A stretch of 13,051 nucleotides of DNA from an uncultured Propionibacteriaceae bacterium. Its GTDB lineage: Bacteria > Actinomycetota > Actinomycetes > Propionibacteriales > Propionibacteriaceae. Shown in pieces: positions 1 through 7,026 of this stretch (position 1 is its first letter; each line of letters begins with the position of its first letter). The notes beneath the pieces are model-generated. The model was not told the origin of the DNA. It did no database searches and saw nothing but the letters and a program-made list of their open reading frames with translations. The stretch covers positions 1 to 13,051 of the forward strand of contig CAKZJI010000212.1 in NCBI GenBank assembly GCA_936941515.1. The letters run 5' to 3'. Both the position numbers and the translations under genes were made by a program.

Positions 1-656
1 CCCAGCAGGCCGACATCGCGGGCGCCCTCGCCGCCACCGCGGCGCGTCACGGCATCGCCGTCCTCGCGAGCTATCCCGAGGTCGCGACGGCCGACACTCC
101 CGCCGCCCGCGGTGGCGGCGCGCCCGGTGAGACTGCTCGACACATCGCCGCCACGCTGTTCGACACCGACGGCCGCCCGGTCCTGCATTACCGCAAGGTC
201 AACCTGTTCGACGACGACGAAGCCGCCGCCTTCAGCTCCGGAACAGACGCCCCCACCATCGTCGAACTCGCCGGGATGCGGGTGAGCGTCATCATCTGCT
301 TCGACGTCGAATACCCCGAGATGACGCGCGCCGCGGCGCTCGCGGGCGCCGACGTCATCCTCGTCCCGACCGCGCTCACCGCAGGGTTCGACGACGTCCC
401 CCAGGTGCTCGTGCGGGCTCGTGCCCTCGAGAACGGCGTCGGCCTCGCCTATGCGAACCACGTCGGCGTCGAGGACGGGCTCACGTTCGGCGGCGGCAGC
501 GTCATCGTCGGGCCTGACGGCGGCCTCCTCGCCCAGGGCGGCGACGGCGCCGAACTCCTCGTCGCCCACATCACCCGCGACGATGTCGCCGCAGCCCGTG
601 ACGCCGTCCCCTACCTGGCCAAGCTGCGCCGCGACACCTACGCGTCCTGGCGCTGA
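1..656 (+). CDS. Nitrilase-superfamily amidase, 3' part (5' end outside window)
   Basis: Carbon-nitrogen hydrolase that would cleave an amide or nitrile in the cytoplasm using a Glu-Lys-Cys triad. The reading frame is open from base 3 (codons begin at 3) to the TGA at 654-656, giving about 217 visible residues. Two triad members are visible: the Lys in HYRKVNLF (codon 195-197) and the nucleophile Cys in [11 protein letters not shown] (codon 297-299). The N-terminal Glu lies upstream of the window. The ICFDVEYPE block and the short C-terminus ending in a Leu/Arg-rich helix fit the single-domain branch that includes aliphatic amidases and 5-aminopentanamidase-like enzymes; the substrate cannot be fixed. 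The amino acid permease downstream, 205 bp away and on the same strand, suggests use of amino acid or amine nitrogen, which is inference. Family call strong, substrate unknown. Confidence 0.88.
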   Translation, partial: QQADIAGALAATAARHGIAVLASYPEVATADTPAARGGGAPGETARHIAATLFDTDGRPVLHYRKVNLFDDDEAAAFSSGTDAPTIVELAGMRVSVIICFDVEYPEMTRAAALAGADVILVPTALTAGFDDVPQVLVRARALENGVGLAYANHVGVEDGLTFGGGSVIVGPDGGLLAQGGDGAELLVAHITRDDVAAARDAVPYLAKLRRDTYASWR

Positions 657-699
657 CGTCAGCCACAGCACCTCGGCGTGCCCGCGTCGGCGAGCAAGA

Positions 700-728
700 A
701 CGAGCGGCATGACTGACCACGAGCGGCA
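700..728. repeat. 10-bp direct repeat in the nitrilase-permease gap
   Basis: ACGAGCGGCA occurs at 700-709 and again at 719-728, a 19-bp period. A 7-base complement of the second copy's start (CGCTCGT) lies at 751-757. Function is not evident. It could be a binding site or chance in GC-rich DNA. Confidence 0.35.
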
Positions 729-787
729 GGCCACCCGCATCCAGCCCGAACGCTCGTCTTCACCTCTCGCCACGTCGACGCATACCC

Positions 788-826
788 GTTTCCCAACACG
801 AAACAACTCGGCGATGTGTGACATCG
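788..826. promoter_or_regulatory. Two inverted repeats upstream of the permease (candidate operators)
   Basis: Two perfect inverted repeats lie back to back. GTTTC-N7-GAAAC is at 788-804. CGATGT-GTG-ACATCG (6-bp arms, 3-bp spacer) is at 812-826. They sit 36-74 bp before the GTG start of the permease, where a repressor or activator of its promoter would bind. I see no convincing -35/-10 pair in the 657-861 gap. The binding protein is unknown, and no regulator gene is visible in the window. Confidence 0.45.
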
Positions 827-861
827 TGGTCTGGCCCACAGACCCCTTCGAGAGGTGCCCC

Positions 862-2262
862 GTGTCCTCATCGCTCGACGAGCAGGCGCGTTCGAGACTC
901 CCGTTCGGCGCCCAGCTCCTGCGGCGCAAGCCGATCGGGCTGACGCTCGCGCAGGCCGAGGCGACCTCCGCCGGGCGCAGCCTGCACCGCAGTTTCGGTG
1001 TCCTGCAGCTGACGATGATCTCGGTCGGGGCGACGCTCGGCACCGGCATCCTCGTCGTCCTCGGTGAGACGGTGCCCGAGGCTGGCCCGGCGATCTGGAT
1101 CTCGTTCGTCATCGCCGGCATCGCCGCGCTGCTGTCGGCGTTCTCCTACGCCGAGATGGCGGGCCTCGTGCCCGTCGCCGGGTCGAGCTACAGCTACACC
1201 TACGCGACGATGGGTGAGGGCCTCGCGTGGGTGTGCGGGTGGTGTCTCGTCCTCGAGTACGCGGTGAGCGTCGCGGCCGTCGCCGTCGGGGCGGGGCAGT
1301 ACGTCAACGAGACACTCGACTCGTTCGGCCTGGGCCTGCCCGAGGCCGTCGCGAACCCACCCGGGGCGGGCGGCGTCGTCAACGTCCCCGCAGCCCTCGT
1401 CGTCCTGCTCGCGACGGCCCTGCTCGCACGCGGCGCGCGGGAGAGTGCGCGCGTCAACACGATCATCGTCGTGCTGAAGATCGCCATCCTCGTCTTCTTC
1501 TGCGCGGTCGCGTTCACCGCGTTCAAGGCGGGCAACTTCGCACCGCTGGCCCCGATGGGTGCCGCGGGCGTCTCCGCCGCCGCGAGCACCGTGTTCTTCT
1601 CGTACATCGGTTTCGACGCCGCATCCACGGCCGGTGAGGAGGCGCGCGATCCGAAGCGGGATCTGCCGCGCTCGATCCTGCTGTCCATGGTCATCGTGAC
1701 GGTGCTGTACGTCGCGGTCGCCGTCGCCGCCATCGGAGCCCGTGAGTGGCACTGGTTCGACGGGCGCGAGGCGCCGCTCGTGCAGATCATGCGTGAGATC
1801 ACGGGGGCCTCGTGGGTCGCGTTCATCTTCGCGGTGACGTCGGTGCTCGCCATCTTCAGCGTCGTGCTGACGGTGCTGTTCGGCCAGATCCGCATCCTGT
1901 TGTCGATGTCGCGCGACGGCCTCGTGCCGCGCGTCTTCGGCGTCATCTCCCCGCAGACGGCCACGCCGGTGCGCAGCACCCGGATCGTCGGCGGCGTCGT
2001 CGCGGTGACGGCGGGCCTCATCCCGCTCGGTGAGTTGGCCGACGCGACGAGCATCGGCACGCTGTTCGCGTTCGCCCTCGTCAACGTCGCCGTCATCTAT
2101 CTGCGCGTGCGCAACCCGAAGCTGCCGCGCGCATTCACGGTGCCGCTGTACCCGCTGCTGCACCGCAAGGCGCCCACGGCCTGGGACCCGAAGACCCTGG
2201 TGGACTTCCGCCCGATCTCCCTCACCGGCCTCAGCTTCGTGGGCGTCGGCTCCGCCACCTGA
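862..2262 (+). CDS. APC-family amino acid permease with atypical C-terminal end
   Basis: Inner-membrane amino acid/proton or exchange transporter of the APC superfamily (YfnA/CAT-like). The GTG at 862 is chosen because GAGAGG (850-855) sits 6 nt before it and the product then begins with a normal polar N-tail. Reading further upstream in frame overlaps the nitrilase and gives low-complexity Ser/Pro/Thr sequence. The protein has 466 residues. Helix 1 carries the conserved GATLGTGI glycine motif (about residues 56-63). About ten helices follow, including [12 protein letters not shown] (the helix 6-7 signature region) and the [11 protein letters not shown] loop. The family motif [20 protein letters not shown] is present up to residue 433, after which the last two helices should follow. 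Instead there are 33 mostly polar residues (434-466) and a stop. The product may be a truncated, possibly non-functional permease, or the tail may mark a sequence join near 2160. Confidence 0.85.
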   Translation: MSSSLDEQARSRLPFGAQLLRRKPIGLTLAQAEATSAGRSLHRSFGVLQLTMISVGATLGTGILVVLGETVPEAGPAIWISFVIAGIAALLSAFSYAEMAGLVPVAGSSYSYTYATMGEGLAWVCGWCLVLEYAVSVAAVAVGAGQYVNETLDSFGLGLPEAVANPPGAGGVVNVPAALVVLLATALLARGARESARVNTIIVVLKIAILVFFCAVAFTAFKAGNFAPLAPMGAAGVSAAASTVFFSYIGFDAASTAGEEARDPKRDLPRSILLSMVIVTVLYVAVAVAAIGAREWHWFDGREAPLVQIMREITGASWVAFIFAVTSVLAIFSVVLTVLFGQIRILLSMSRDGLVPRVFGVISPQTATPVRSTRIVGGVVAVTAGLIPLGELADATSIGTLFAFALVNVAVIYLRVRNPKLPRAFTVPLYPLLHRKAPTAWDPKTLVDFRPISLTGLSFVGVGSAT

Positions 2263-2272
2263 TCCGTGCCCC

Positions 2273-2289
2273 GGGCCGCCGCGCGGCCC
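2273..2289 (+). terminator. GC-rich hairpin after the permease
   Basis: GGGCCGC-CGC-GCGGCCC forms a perfect 7-bp stem with a 3-nt loop, 10 nt after the permease stop codon. A C-rich stretch follows rather than a T-tract. It resembles the T-poor terminators common in high-GC actinobacteria, or it could be a transcript-end stabiliser. Confidence 0.5.
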
Positions 2290-2320
2290 CGCCCCCGTCC
2301 CACCCACGAGGAGTCCCCAC

Positions 2321-3832
2321 GTGACGACACTGCTGCGGCTGATGGACCGTCGCCTGATAGCCCTGCCCCTGATGATCCTCGGCGTCAAAGCCAGCATCGC
2401 GGAGCGCCGCGCCATGGCCCAGGCTGGACCGGGTCAGCCGAGGGAGAAGCTGCCCGAGCGTGAGTCAGCGCTCACAGTCAACGGGCTGCTCGCCGGGGTG
2501 ATGGTGTTGACCATTGCTGTCAGCGTAGGGGTCGGCATCGATCCCTCCGCAGTCGGTATCGGCTCCAGTGGCCAGGCGAGCCGGGAGCTCACGCCGTCGG
2601 GAAACACCGTGCGGGTGCAGGTGGTGGCTGATGGCATGCGCTTCACCCCGAACGCCGTGGACGTGGAGGAGGGGGACCGCGTGATCATCGAGCTGCGCAA
2701 CGCCGACCCGACGACCATGCACGATCTTCAGATCGGGGACGCCACCACCCCGCGTCTGGCTGCGGGGGAGACCGCGGAACTCGACCTGGGGATCGTGGGA
2801 GACTCCATCCAGGGCTGGTGCACCGTCGTCGGGCATCGGCAGGCCGGGATGGTCTTCGACGTCAGGGTGGCGGGACGAACCGCCACCGCAACAGGCTCCG
2901 ACAAAGGAAGCGGTCACAGCCATGTTCCCGCACAGGCGAACTCGGCTGAGCTGCAGACGATCGTCGACCCGACGGCTCCTGCACCCAGCCCGGAGTCTGT
3001 GCATCGCGTCGAGATGCGCGTCACGGAGACCCCGATCGAGGTTGCCCCCGGGGTCTGGCAGAAACGCTGGACGTTCAACGGGGGACCGGTCGGTCCGACG
3101 CTCAGGGGAAAGGTCGGCGATGTCTTCGAGATCACCCTGATCAACGACGGGAGCATCGGGCACTCCATCGACTTCCACGCCAGCAACCTGGCCCCCGATG
3201 GCCCCATGCGCACCATCCCGCCCGGTGAGTCGCTGGTGTATCGCTTCACCGCACAGCGGGCCGGTATCTGGATGTACCACTGTGGAAGCGCCCCTGTCAC
3301 CGCCCACATCGCGGCTGGGATGCATGGTGCCGTGATCATCGATCCGGAGCAGGGCCTTCCCCAGGTCGACCGTGAATACGTGGTCGTCGCCTCAGAGGTC
3401 TATCTCGCCGACGGTTCTGGCGACAGCCCCGAGAACGCCGCGGAGATCGACGCGGCCAAGGCCCAGACGGAGGAGCCCACCTACTCCACCTTCAACGGCA
3501 TCGCGTACCAATATGCGCAGCAGCCGTTCAAGGCGACGGTGGGGGAGAAGGTCAGGTTCTGGGTCCTCGACGCCGGCCCGAACTTGTCGACCAGCTTCCA
3601 CATCATCGGAGGGCAGTTCGACACCGTGTACTTCGAGGGCGGCTACCAGCTCATGGACGGCCGTGATCCCTTCGGCAATACGGGAGGCGGCTCCCAGGCT
3701 CTGGGCCTGGAAGCCGCGCAGGGCGGGTTCGTGGAGCTCACCTTCCCCGAGGCCGGCCACTACACCGTCGTCGATCATGGGTTCCTGGACGCCGAAAGGG
3801 GGGCCGCCGGGACCGTGGAGGTGACGAACTAG
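2321..3832 (+). CDS. nirK: Membrane-anchored copper nitrite reductase (AniA/NirK type) with extra N-terminal cupredoxin
   Basis: Predicted to reduce nitrite to NO outside the membrane. GTG 2321 has GAGGAG (2308-2313) 7 nt upstream, giving 503 residues. ATG 2414 (residue 32, GGAG 9 nt upstream) is an alternative. Helix about 51-73 anchors the protein. Residues about 90-190 are a plastocyanin-like domain with a complete type 1 copper set: His134, Cys167, His172, Met177 (WCTVVGHRQAGM). Residues about 210-503 are the two-cupredoxin reductase. Type 1 ligands are His281, Cys321, His329 and Met334. Type 2 ligands are His286, His320 and His486. The catalytic pair is Asp284 (HSIDFH) and His427 (FHIIGGQ). 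The 8-residue Cys-to-His spacing and the HIAAGM motif match the AniA-type class II enzymes. As I recall, actinobacterial relatives often carry a long multi-helix N-terminal domain before this cupredoxin. Here only one clear helix remains, so the N-terminus may be shortened. All metal ligands are intact. The stop overlaps that of the convergent gene. Confidence 0.87.
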   Translation: MTTLLRLMDRRLIALPLMILGVKASIAERRAMAQAGPGQPREKLPERESALTVNGLLAGVMVLTIAVSVGVGIDPSAVGIGSSGQASRELTPSGNTVRVQVVADGMRFTPNAVDVEEGDRVIIELRNADPTTMHDLQIGDATTPRLAAGETAELDLGIVGDSIQGWCTVVGHRQAGMVFDVRVAGRTATATGSDKGSGHSHVPAQANSAELQTIVDPTAPAPSPESVHRVEMRVTETPIEVAPGVWQKRWTFNGGPVGPTLRGKVGDVFEITLINDGSIGHSIDFHASNLAPDGPMRTIPPGESLVYRFTAQRAGIWMYHCGSAPVTAHIAAGMHGAVIIDPEQGLPQVDREYVVVASEVYLADGSGDSPENAAEIDAAKAQTEEPTYSTFNGIAYQYAQQPFKATVGEKVRFWVLDAGPNLSTSFHIIGGQFDTVYFEGGYQLMDGRDPFGNTGGGSQALGLEAAQGGFVELTFPEAGHYTVVDHGFLDAERGAAGTVEVTN

Positions 3833-3836
3833 TTCG
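3825..3836. other. Shared stop codons within a 12-bp palindrome
   Basis: CGAACTAGTTCG is a perfect palindrome. Its central CTAG (3829-3832) provides the TAG of the plus-strand nitrite reductase and the TAG of the minus-strand SH3 protein. The two genes overlap tail to tail by 4 bp, and there is no room for a terminator between them. Confidence 0.9.
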
Positions 3837-5202
3837 GGTAGACCGTGATGTGGACGTGATCCTTGTGATTGGCGGTGTCACCGCCGCGCCCGGACATCGC
3901 ACGCCATCCTTCTGAGGCGCGGGTCACATTCCAGATCTTCTGATCCCAGATGATGTAGTGGACCCGCCACTGCTTGTGGTTTTCTTTGAAATAGGCCGCG
4001 ATCCGGTCACCCAGCGCCTTGTTCGACTTGTAGTTGGGGATCATGATGTCGACGGCCAGGCCCGACGGATGATCCGGTATGGAGTCCGGGCGCACGCCGT
4101 ACATGGTCTTGATCTCCGGGATGTTCCCCCAGACATGGCGCACGATCTTCTTGACGTTCTCGCTCGCATTGTCCAGGCCCTTGGACCAGCCGCGGTTCAG
4201 GCTGCCGTTGCTAGATCCGCCTCCAGCAGACCCGCCGCCGGGGCTTGGCGTCGCGGAGCTCAGATACCGGGCCGTGACCCAGCGGATGGCACCCTTGTAG
4301 ACGATCTGTGCGCGACCGGAGGTGACGGTTCCGGTGACGGCCACCTCACCGCCCTTGGGGATCTCTCCGCTGTAGCTGGAACCAGTGGCGGCATTCCAGA
4401 TGTTGAGATCTGCCGTCGCATACTGCGTGGTGGTGGACGGCAGGTTCCCAGGAGCCGGGCTCGCGGTGTTGCCAACGCCCCTCAGGTACTTGTTGTTGAA
4501 CCACCGTACGTTGCCCTGCCAGATGCACTGCGCCATTCCGCCGGTGACCACGTCGGTGCAGTCCAGGATGGAGCCGCGCGGCACGTCGCCCAGGGACCTG
4601 TAGTCGCCCCCTGGGGTGGTGCGGATCATCAGGGCGGTGGTGGCCCGCAGCCTCTTGGTGGTTTGCGGCAGCTCTGAGCTGTTTGAGCCAGCGGACTGGG
4701 ACAGGTAGCGGGTCGCTGCCCACAGCTGCTGACCATTCCAGGTGACCTGGGAGAACTGGCCCCGGACTGATCCGGTGAGCGTCAGCCTGGTTCCAGCGGC
4801 TGCGGTGGTCTTGACTGACGACTTGAGGCTTGCTCCCGTCCGCAGGTTGAGCGCTGTTGTGGTGTAGACCTCTCCCGTCCTGCCGGAGCTGCCGCTGCCC
4901 GATGAGTCTGCGCTGCCGCTCAGGTAGGCCGAGGCGACGTAGCCGTCGCGGCCCTTGTAGGTGACGCGGGTCCAGCCGTTGCTGGAGCCTCGGGTCACCA
5001 CCTCATCGCCCGGGTAGAGCAAGCCGATGCGGGAATGCCCTGTGCCGGGGCCCGAGCGCACATTGACTGTGGTGGTGGCCCGCATCGTGGAGCTGGCGGC
5101 GTCGGCTGAGGTGACCCAGGCGAGCGAGCCCACTGTCTGCACCAGCCCGGCTGTCACGAGCGCGGCCAGGGCGCCGCGTGTTGTCCGCATGATCCGGTTC
5201 AT
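3829..5202 (-). CDS. Secreted four-SH3b protein with C-terminal LAS-type peptidase-like domain
   Basis: Exported protein predicted to bind and possibly cut cell wall peptide. Start chosen at 5202 (MNRIMRTTRG), with AGGAGG (5207-5212) 4 nt upstream; ATG 5205 directly before it is possible but only 1 nt from the motif. The protein has 457 residues. A signal peptide covers 1-35, with cleavage expected after ADA. Four bacterial SH3 repeats follow, at about 39-90 (NVRSGPGTGHSRIG), 105-165, 180-235 and 250-310, then a Gly/Ser/Pro linker. The C-terminal domain (about 330-457) has His378 and Asp385 in DHPSGLAVD, and HVH at 449-451. This is the HxxxxxxD...HxH zinc pattern of LAS peptidases (VanY/DacB fold), with the wider sequence resembling the ARB_07466-like domain. 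Whether it hydrolyses D-Ala-type bonds is not shown. It has its own divergent promoter region. Confidence 0.85.
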   Translation of the reverse strand: MNRIMRTTRGALAALVTAGLVQTVGSLAWVTSADAASSTMRATTTVNVRSGPGTGHSRIGLLYPGDEVVTRGSSNGWTRVTYKGRDGYVASAYLSGSADSSGSGSSGRTGEVYTTTALNLRTGASLKSSVKTTAAAGTRLTLTGSVRGQFSQVTWNGQQLWAATRYLSQSAGSNSSELPQTTKRLRATTALMIRTTPGGDYRSLGDVPRGSILDCTDVVTGGMAQCIWQGNVRWFNNKYLRGVGNTASPAPGNLPSTTTQYATADLNIWNAATGSSYSGEIPKGGEVAVTGTVTSGRAQIVYKGAIRWVTARYLSSATPSPGGGSAGGGSSNGSLNRGWSKGLDNASENVKKIVRHVWGNIPEIKTMYGVRPDSIPDHPSGLAVDIMIPNYKSNKALGDRIAAYFKENHKQWRVHYIIWDQKIWNVTRASEGWRAMSGRGGDTANHKDHVHITVYPN

Positions 5203-5271
5203 CATTCCTCCTGCGTCTCCGAAGCCCACACGCCCCGCCCCTGATGAGCCCAGTCCGTGTCGGCCGATCGG

Positions 5272-5301
5272 ACATTAGGCAGGTGCGCAGGGCTCTCACA
5301 A
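5272..5301 (-). promoter_or_regulatory. Candidate promoter of the SH3 protein gene
   Basis: On the minus strand, TTGTGA (5296-5301) is followed after 18 bp by TAATGT (5272-5277). The start site would fall near 5265, about 60 nt before the chosen ATG. The -35 matches the TTGACA consensus partially and the -10 fits TANNNT. Upstream of it lie the repeats at 5305-5340. Confidence 0.5.
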
Positions 5302-5304
5302 GCC

Positions 5305-5529
5305 CTCATGAGAAGTTCCTGAGGATTTCTCAAGAAACTTGGTCTGCTTGCTGCGGAAATCACACGCTTGTGATTCGCGGGCTAGTTTTCTGCCTGATAT
5401 TGGCTCTGACTAGGGGTTTTGTTGGGTGAGCCTGAGGTCTGGGGCGCGGTGCCCCTCCTGAGAAAAACCTGAGAAATCGGCCTCCTGGTGGCTCGGTAAA
5501 AAGACCTCAAGCATCACTTCAGGTTCAGG
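5305..5529. repeat. Clustered CCTGAG/TTTCTCA elements in the divergent control region
   Basis: The 364-bp gap between the SH3 and phospholipase genes holds four CCTGAG hexamers (5318-5323, 5431-5436, 5457-5462, 5468-5473). The last two belong to CCTGAGAAA units exactly 11 bp apart. Related pieces are the palindrome CTCATGAG (5305-5312), TTTCT-CA-AGAAA (5326-5337) inside an imperfect hairpin 5313-5340, and a tandem TTCAGG (5518-5529). An 11-bp direct repeat is the usual spacing of OmpR/PhoB-family response regulator sites. The regulator is not in the window. Confidence 0.55.
5358..5375. promoter_or_regulatory. Perfect 7-bp inverted repeat, candidate operator
   Basis: AATCACA-CGCT-TGTGATT: 7-bp arms with a 4-bp spacer, in the divergent region about 80 bp upstream of the SH3 -10 box and 192 bp before the phospholipase ATG. 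The arms are A/T-containing in GC-rich DNA, which favours a protein site over chance. The binding factor is unknown. Confidence 0.5.
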
Positions 5530-5554
5530 GTCCCGAGCAGTCGGTGCTGCGCAC

Positions 5555-5560
5555 TAGACT
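5555..5560 (+). promoter_or_regulatory. -10 box for leaderless phospholipase transcript
   Basis: TAGACT ends 6 nt before the ATG at 5567, so the expected transcription start coincides with the A of the start codon. There is no Shine-Dalgarno sequence between box and ATG. No good -35 is visible at the usual distance, which is common for actinobacterial leaderless promoters. Confidence 0.55.
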
Positions 5561-5566
5561 TCCCGC

Positions 5567-7009
5567 ATGGCACGTGGCGGATGGTTTGGGATCCCGTTCT
5601 TCGAGCCGCAGCCAGCGCCCCTCACCGCCTGTGTTCTCTCCGGAGGGGGAGCGCGGGCCAGCTTCCAGATCGGCGCCCTCGACTACCTCTACGCCCACGA
5701 TCCGCAGTTCACCCCCGACATGTTCGTCGGCACCTCTGCGGGTGCGATCCTGGCCGCGGGGCTCGCGCAGCACGCCGAACGAGACGGCCAGATCGAGTTC
5801 CTTCGCCAGATCGACGGCCTGTGGAGTGGAATGCGGGGCCCTGAAGACATGTTCGTGCCCCGCCCCTGGCTGGCCCGCCTGCTCGCCGAGGCGCCCTCAT
5901 GGCGTGAGCTGATGCAGGCTGGCCGTCCCGTCGAGCCGCCGGCGCGCTCCTGGCTCCCGCTGCTGCGCAAGCGTTCCGGACCGAAAGACCCCGAGACACC
6001 TGAGGACCCCGTCGAGGAGGCCCTGACCCCCGATCCGGAACTCCGCTCCGAGACGTCATTAGGCCTGCTGGCCCAGCTGGCCGGGAGTCTGGGCAAGATA
6101 TCGCGTCTCGGCGGGGACCTCATCGCGGCGCGGGCCGGACTGGAGCAGTCGCGATCGCTGTACCGACCCGGGCCGGTGCTGGCCAAGCTCCTCAAGACCG
6201 AGGTGTTCGATCCTCGGCGGGTTGCCGGATCCGGGCTCCAGCTGCGCATCGCCATGGTGGCTCTGGAAACCGGGGAACTGCATTACATGCGGCAGGACGG
6301 GGCGTTGGTGAACCGGCAGGATCAGGTCATCGACCGGGGACCCCACAACCTGACGCGCGGAGTGCTGGCCTCATGCGCCATCCCCGGCGTTTTCAGGCCC
6401 GTGCCCATCGGGGCTGAGACCTACGTTGACGGCGGTGCCCGGGAGAACCTGCCCGCCGAGATGGCCATGGGGCATCTCGGGGCTGGGCGCACCTACGTCG
6501 TCTCATCCCAGACCGACGGGGTTCCCCGCCGTTCATCCATGGCCGGTGCGGACATCTTCCAGGTGGTGATGCGCGCCACCGAGATCCTCATGGATGAGGC
6601 GGGACGTGATGAGACTGCATATGCCCACTCGGCGGGAGCCATCGTGATCGCCCCCGGCGTTGAGGTTCACGACGCCATGTCCGTGCATCCCGGTCTCGTC
6701 AGAATTCACCGGGACCACGGCTGGTCCCGAGCTGCAGCGGTTGTCACGGGAGCCGGCCAGGAGGCCCATGACCGACTCAACCGGGTGACGGAGCTCCGGA
6801 TCGAGGGGCTCCGCCGGGAACAGGACTGGCTTGCAGCGCCCGAGGACCGCAGGTCGCTGCTGAAACTGCAGAGCGCCAAGCTGGAGCTGCGTGATGCCCT
6901 GGCCCGCTGCGCGTCTGGGCTGCTGCCCGATGAGGCGCAGAGCTGGTGGTCGGAGTTCGAGAAGCATCCCGAGCCGCCAGCCGTCGCCGTCCCCTGGGTA
7001 GACCGGTGA
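5567..7009 (+). CDS. Patatin-like phospholipase family protein
   Basis: Cytoplasmic or membrane-associated serine lipid acyl hydrolase with a Ser-Asp dyad. The protein has 480 residues, and the start is set by the leaderless -10 box and by the patatin domain beginning about 20 residues in. The oxyanion-hole glycines are in SGGGARASFQIG (residues 25-36). The nucleophile is Ser57 in GTSAG (55-59). The catalytic Asp288 lies in YVDGGARENLP, the DGG motif, so the dyad is complete. Between nucleophile and Asp there is a long insertion (about 85-190), partly acidic and Pro-rich (PKDPETPEDPVEEALTPDPE). The C-terminal 110 residues are Arg/Glu-rich and helical. No signal peptide or membrane helix is evident. 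The amylosucrase starts 17 bp downstream. The substrate (phospholipid or other acyl ester) is unknown. Confidence 0.88.
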   Translation: MARGGWFGIPFFEPQPAPLTACVLSGGGARASFQIGALDYLYAHDPQFTPDMFVGTSAGAILAAGLAQHAERDGQIEFLRQIDGLWSGMRGPEDMFVPRPWLARLLAEAPSWRELMQAGRPVEPPARSWLPLLRKRSGPKDPETPEDPVEEALTPDPELRSETSLGLLAQLAGSLGKISRLGGDLIAARAGLEQSRSLYRPGPVLAKLLKTEVFDPRRVAGSGLQLRIAMVALETGELHYMRQDGALVNRQDQVIDRGPHNLTRGVLASCAIPGVFRPVPIGAETYVDGGARENLPAEMAMGHLGAGRTYVVSSQTDGVPRRSSMAGADIFQVVMRATEILMDEAGRDETAYAHSAGAIVIAPGVEVHDAMSVHPGLVRIHRDHGWSRAAAVVTGAGQEAHDRLNRVTELRIEGLRREQDWLAAPEDRRSLLKLQSAKLELRDALARCASGLLPDEAQSWWSEFEKHPEPPAVAVPWVDR

Positions 7010-7014
7010 GCCTC

Positions 7015-7020
7015 TAAGCT
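7015..7020 (+). promoter_or_regulatory. -10 box for leaderless amylosucrase transcript
   Basis: TAAGCT ends 6 nt before ATG 7027, the same geometry as the box before the phospholipase. It lies in the 17-bp gap after the phospholipase stop, so the gene can be transcribed on its own even though it could also be read through from upstream. GAGG at 7021-7024 is too close to the ATG to act as a ribosome site. Confidence 0.5.
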
Positions 7021-7026
7021 GAGGTC

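Noticed and set aside
652..663. Perfect palindrome GCTGACGTCAGC over the nitrilase stop codon
   Set aside because: There is no loop, so it is not a terminator. It overlaps coding sequence, and such 12-mers arise by chance in GC-rich coding DNA, so it is not enough to call a site.
421..861. In-frame N-terminal extension of the permease back into the nitrilase gene
   Set aside because: It is Ser/Pro/Thr/Arg low-complexity sequence that overlaps a well-supported nitrilase in another frame. The GTG at 862 has a ribosome site and fits the family length.
2030..2320. Upstream in-frame extension of the nitrite reductase
   Set aside because: It is Arg/Pro/Ser low-complexity translation of the permease end and the hairpin. 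GTG 2321 has GAGGAG at good spacing.
868..2415. Long open frame antisense to the permease (515 codons)
   Set aside because: The product is Arg/Asp/Gly/His-rich with no recognisable domain. It is the typical mirror of a GC-rich gene, while the plus strand encodes clear APC helices.
2465..3325. Antisense frame across the nitrite reductase
   Set aside because: No motif or plausible start is seen, and the sense strand carries every copper ligand.
5441..5455. GGGGC-GCGGT-GCCCC hairpin in the divergent region
   Set aside because: The stem is only 5 bp, lies in no transcript-end context and has no T-tract. It is common in GC-rich DNA.
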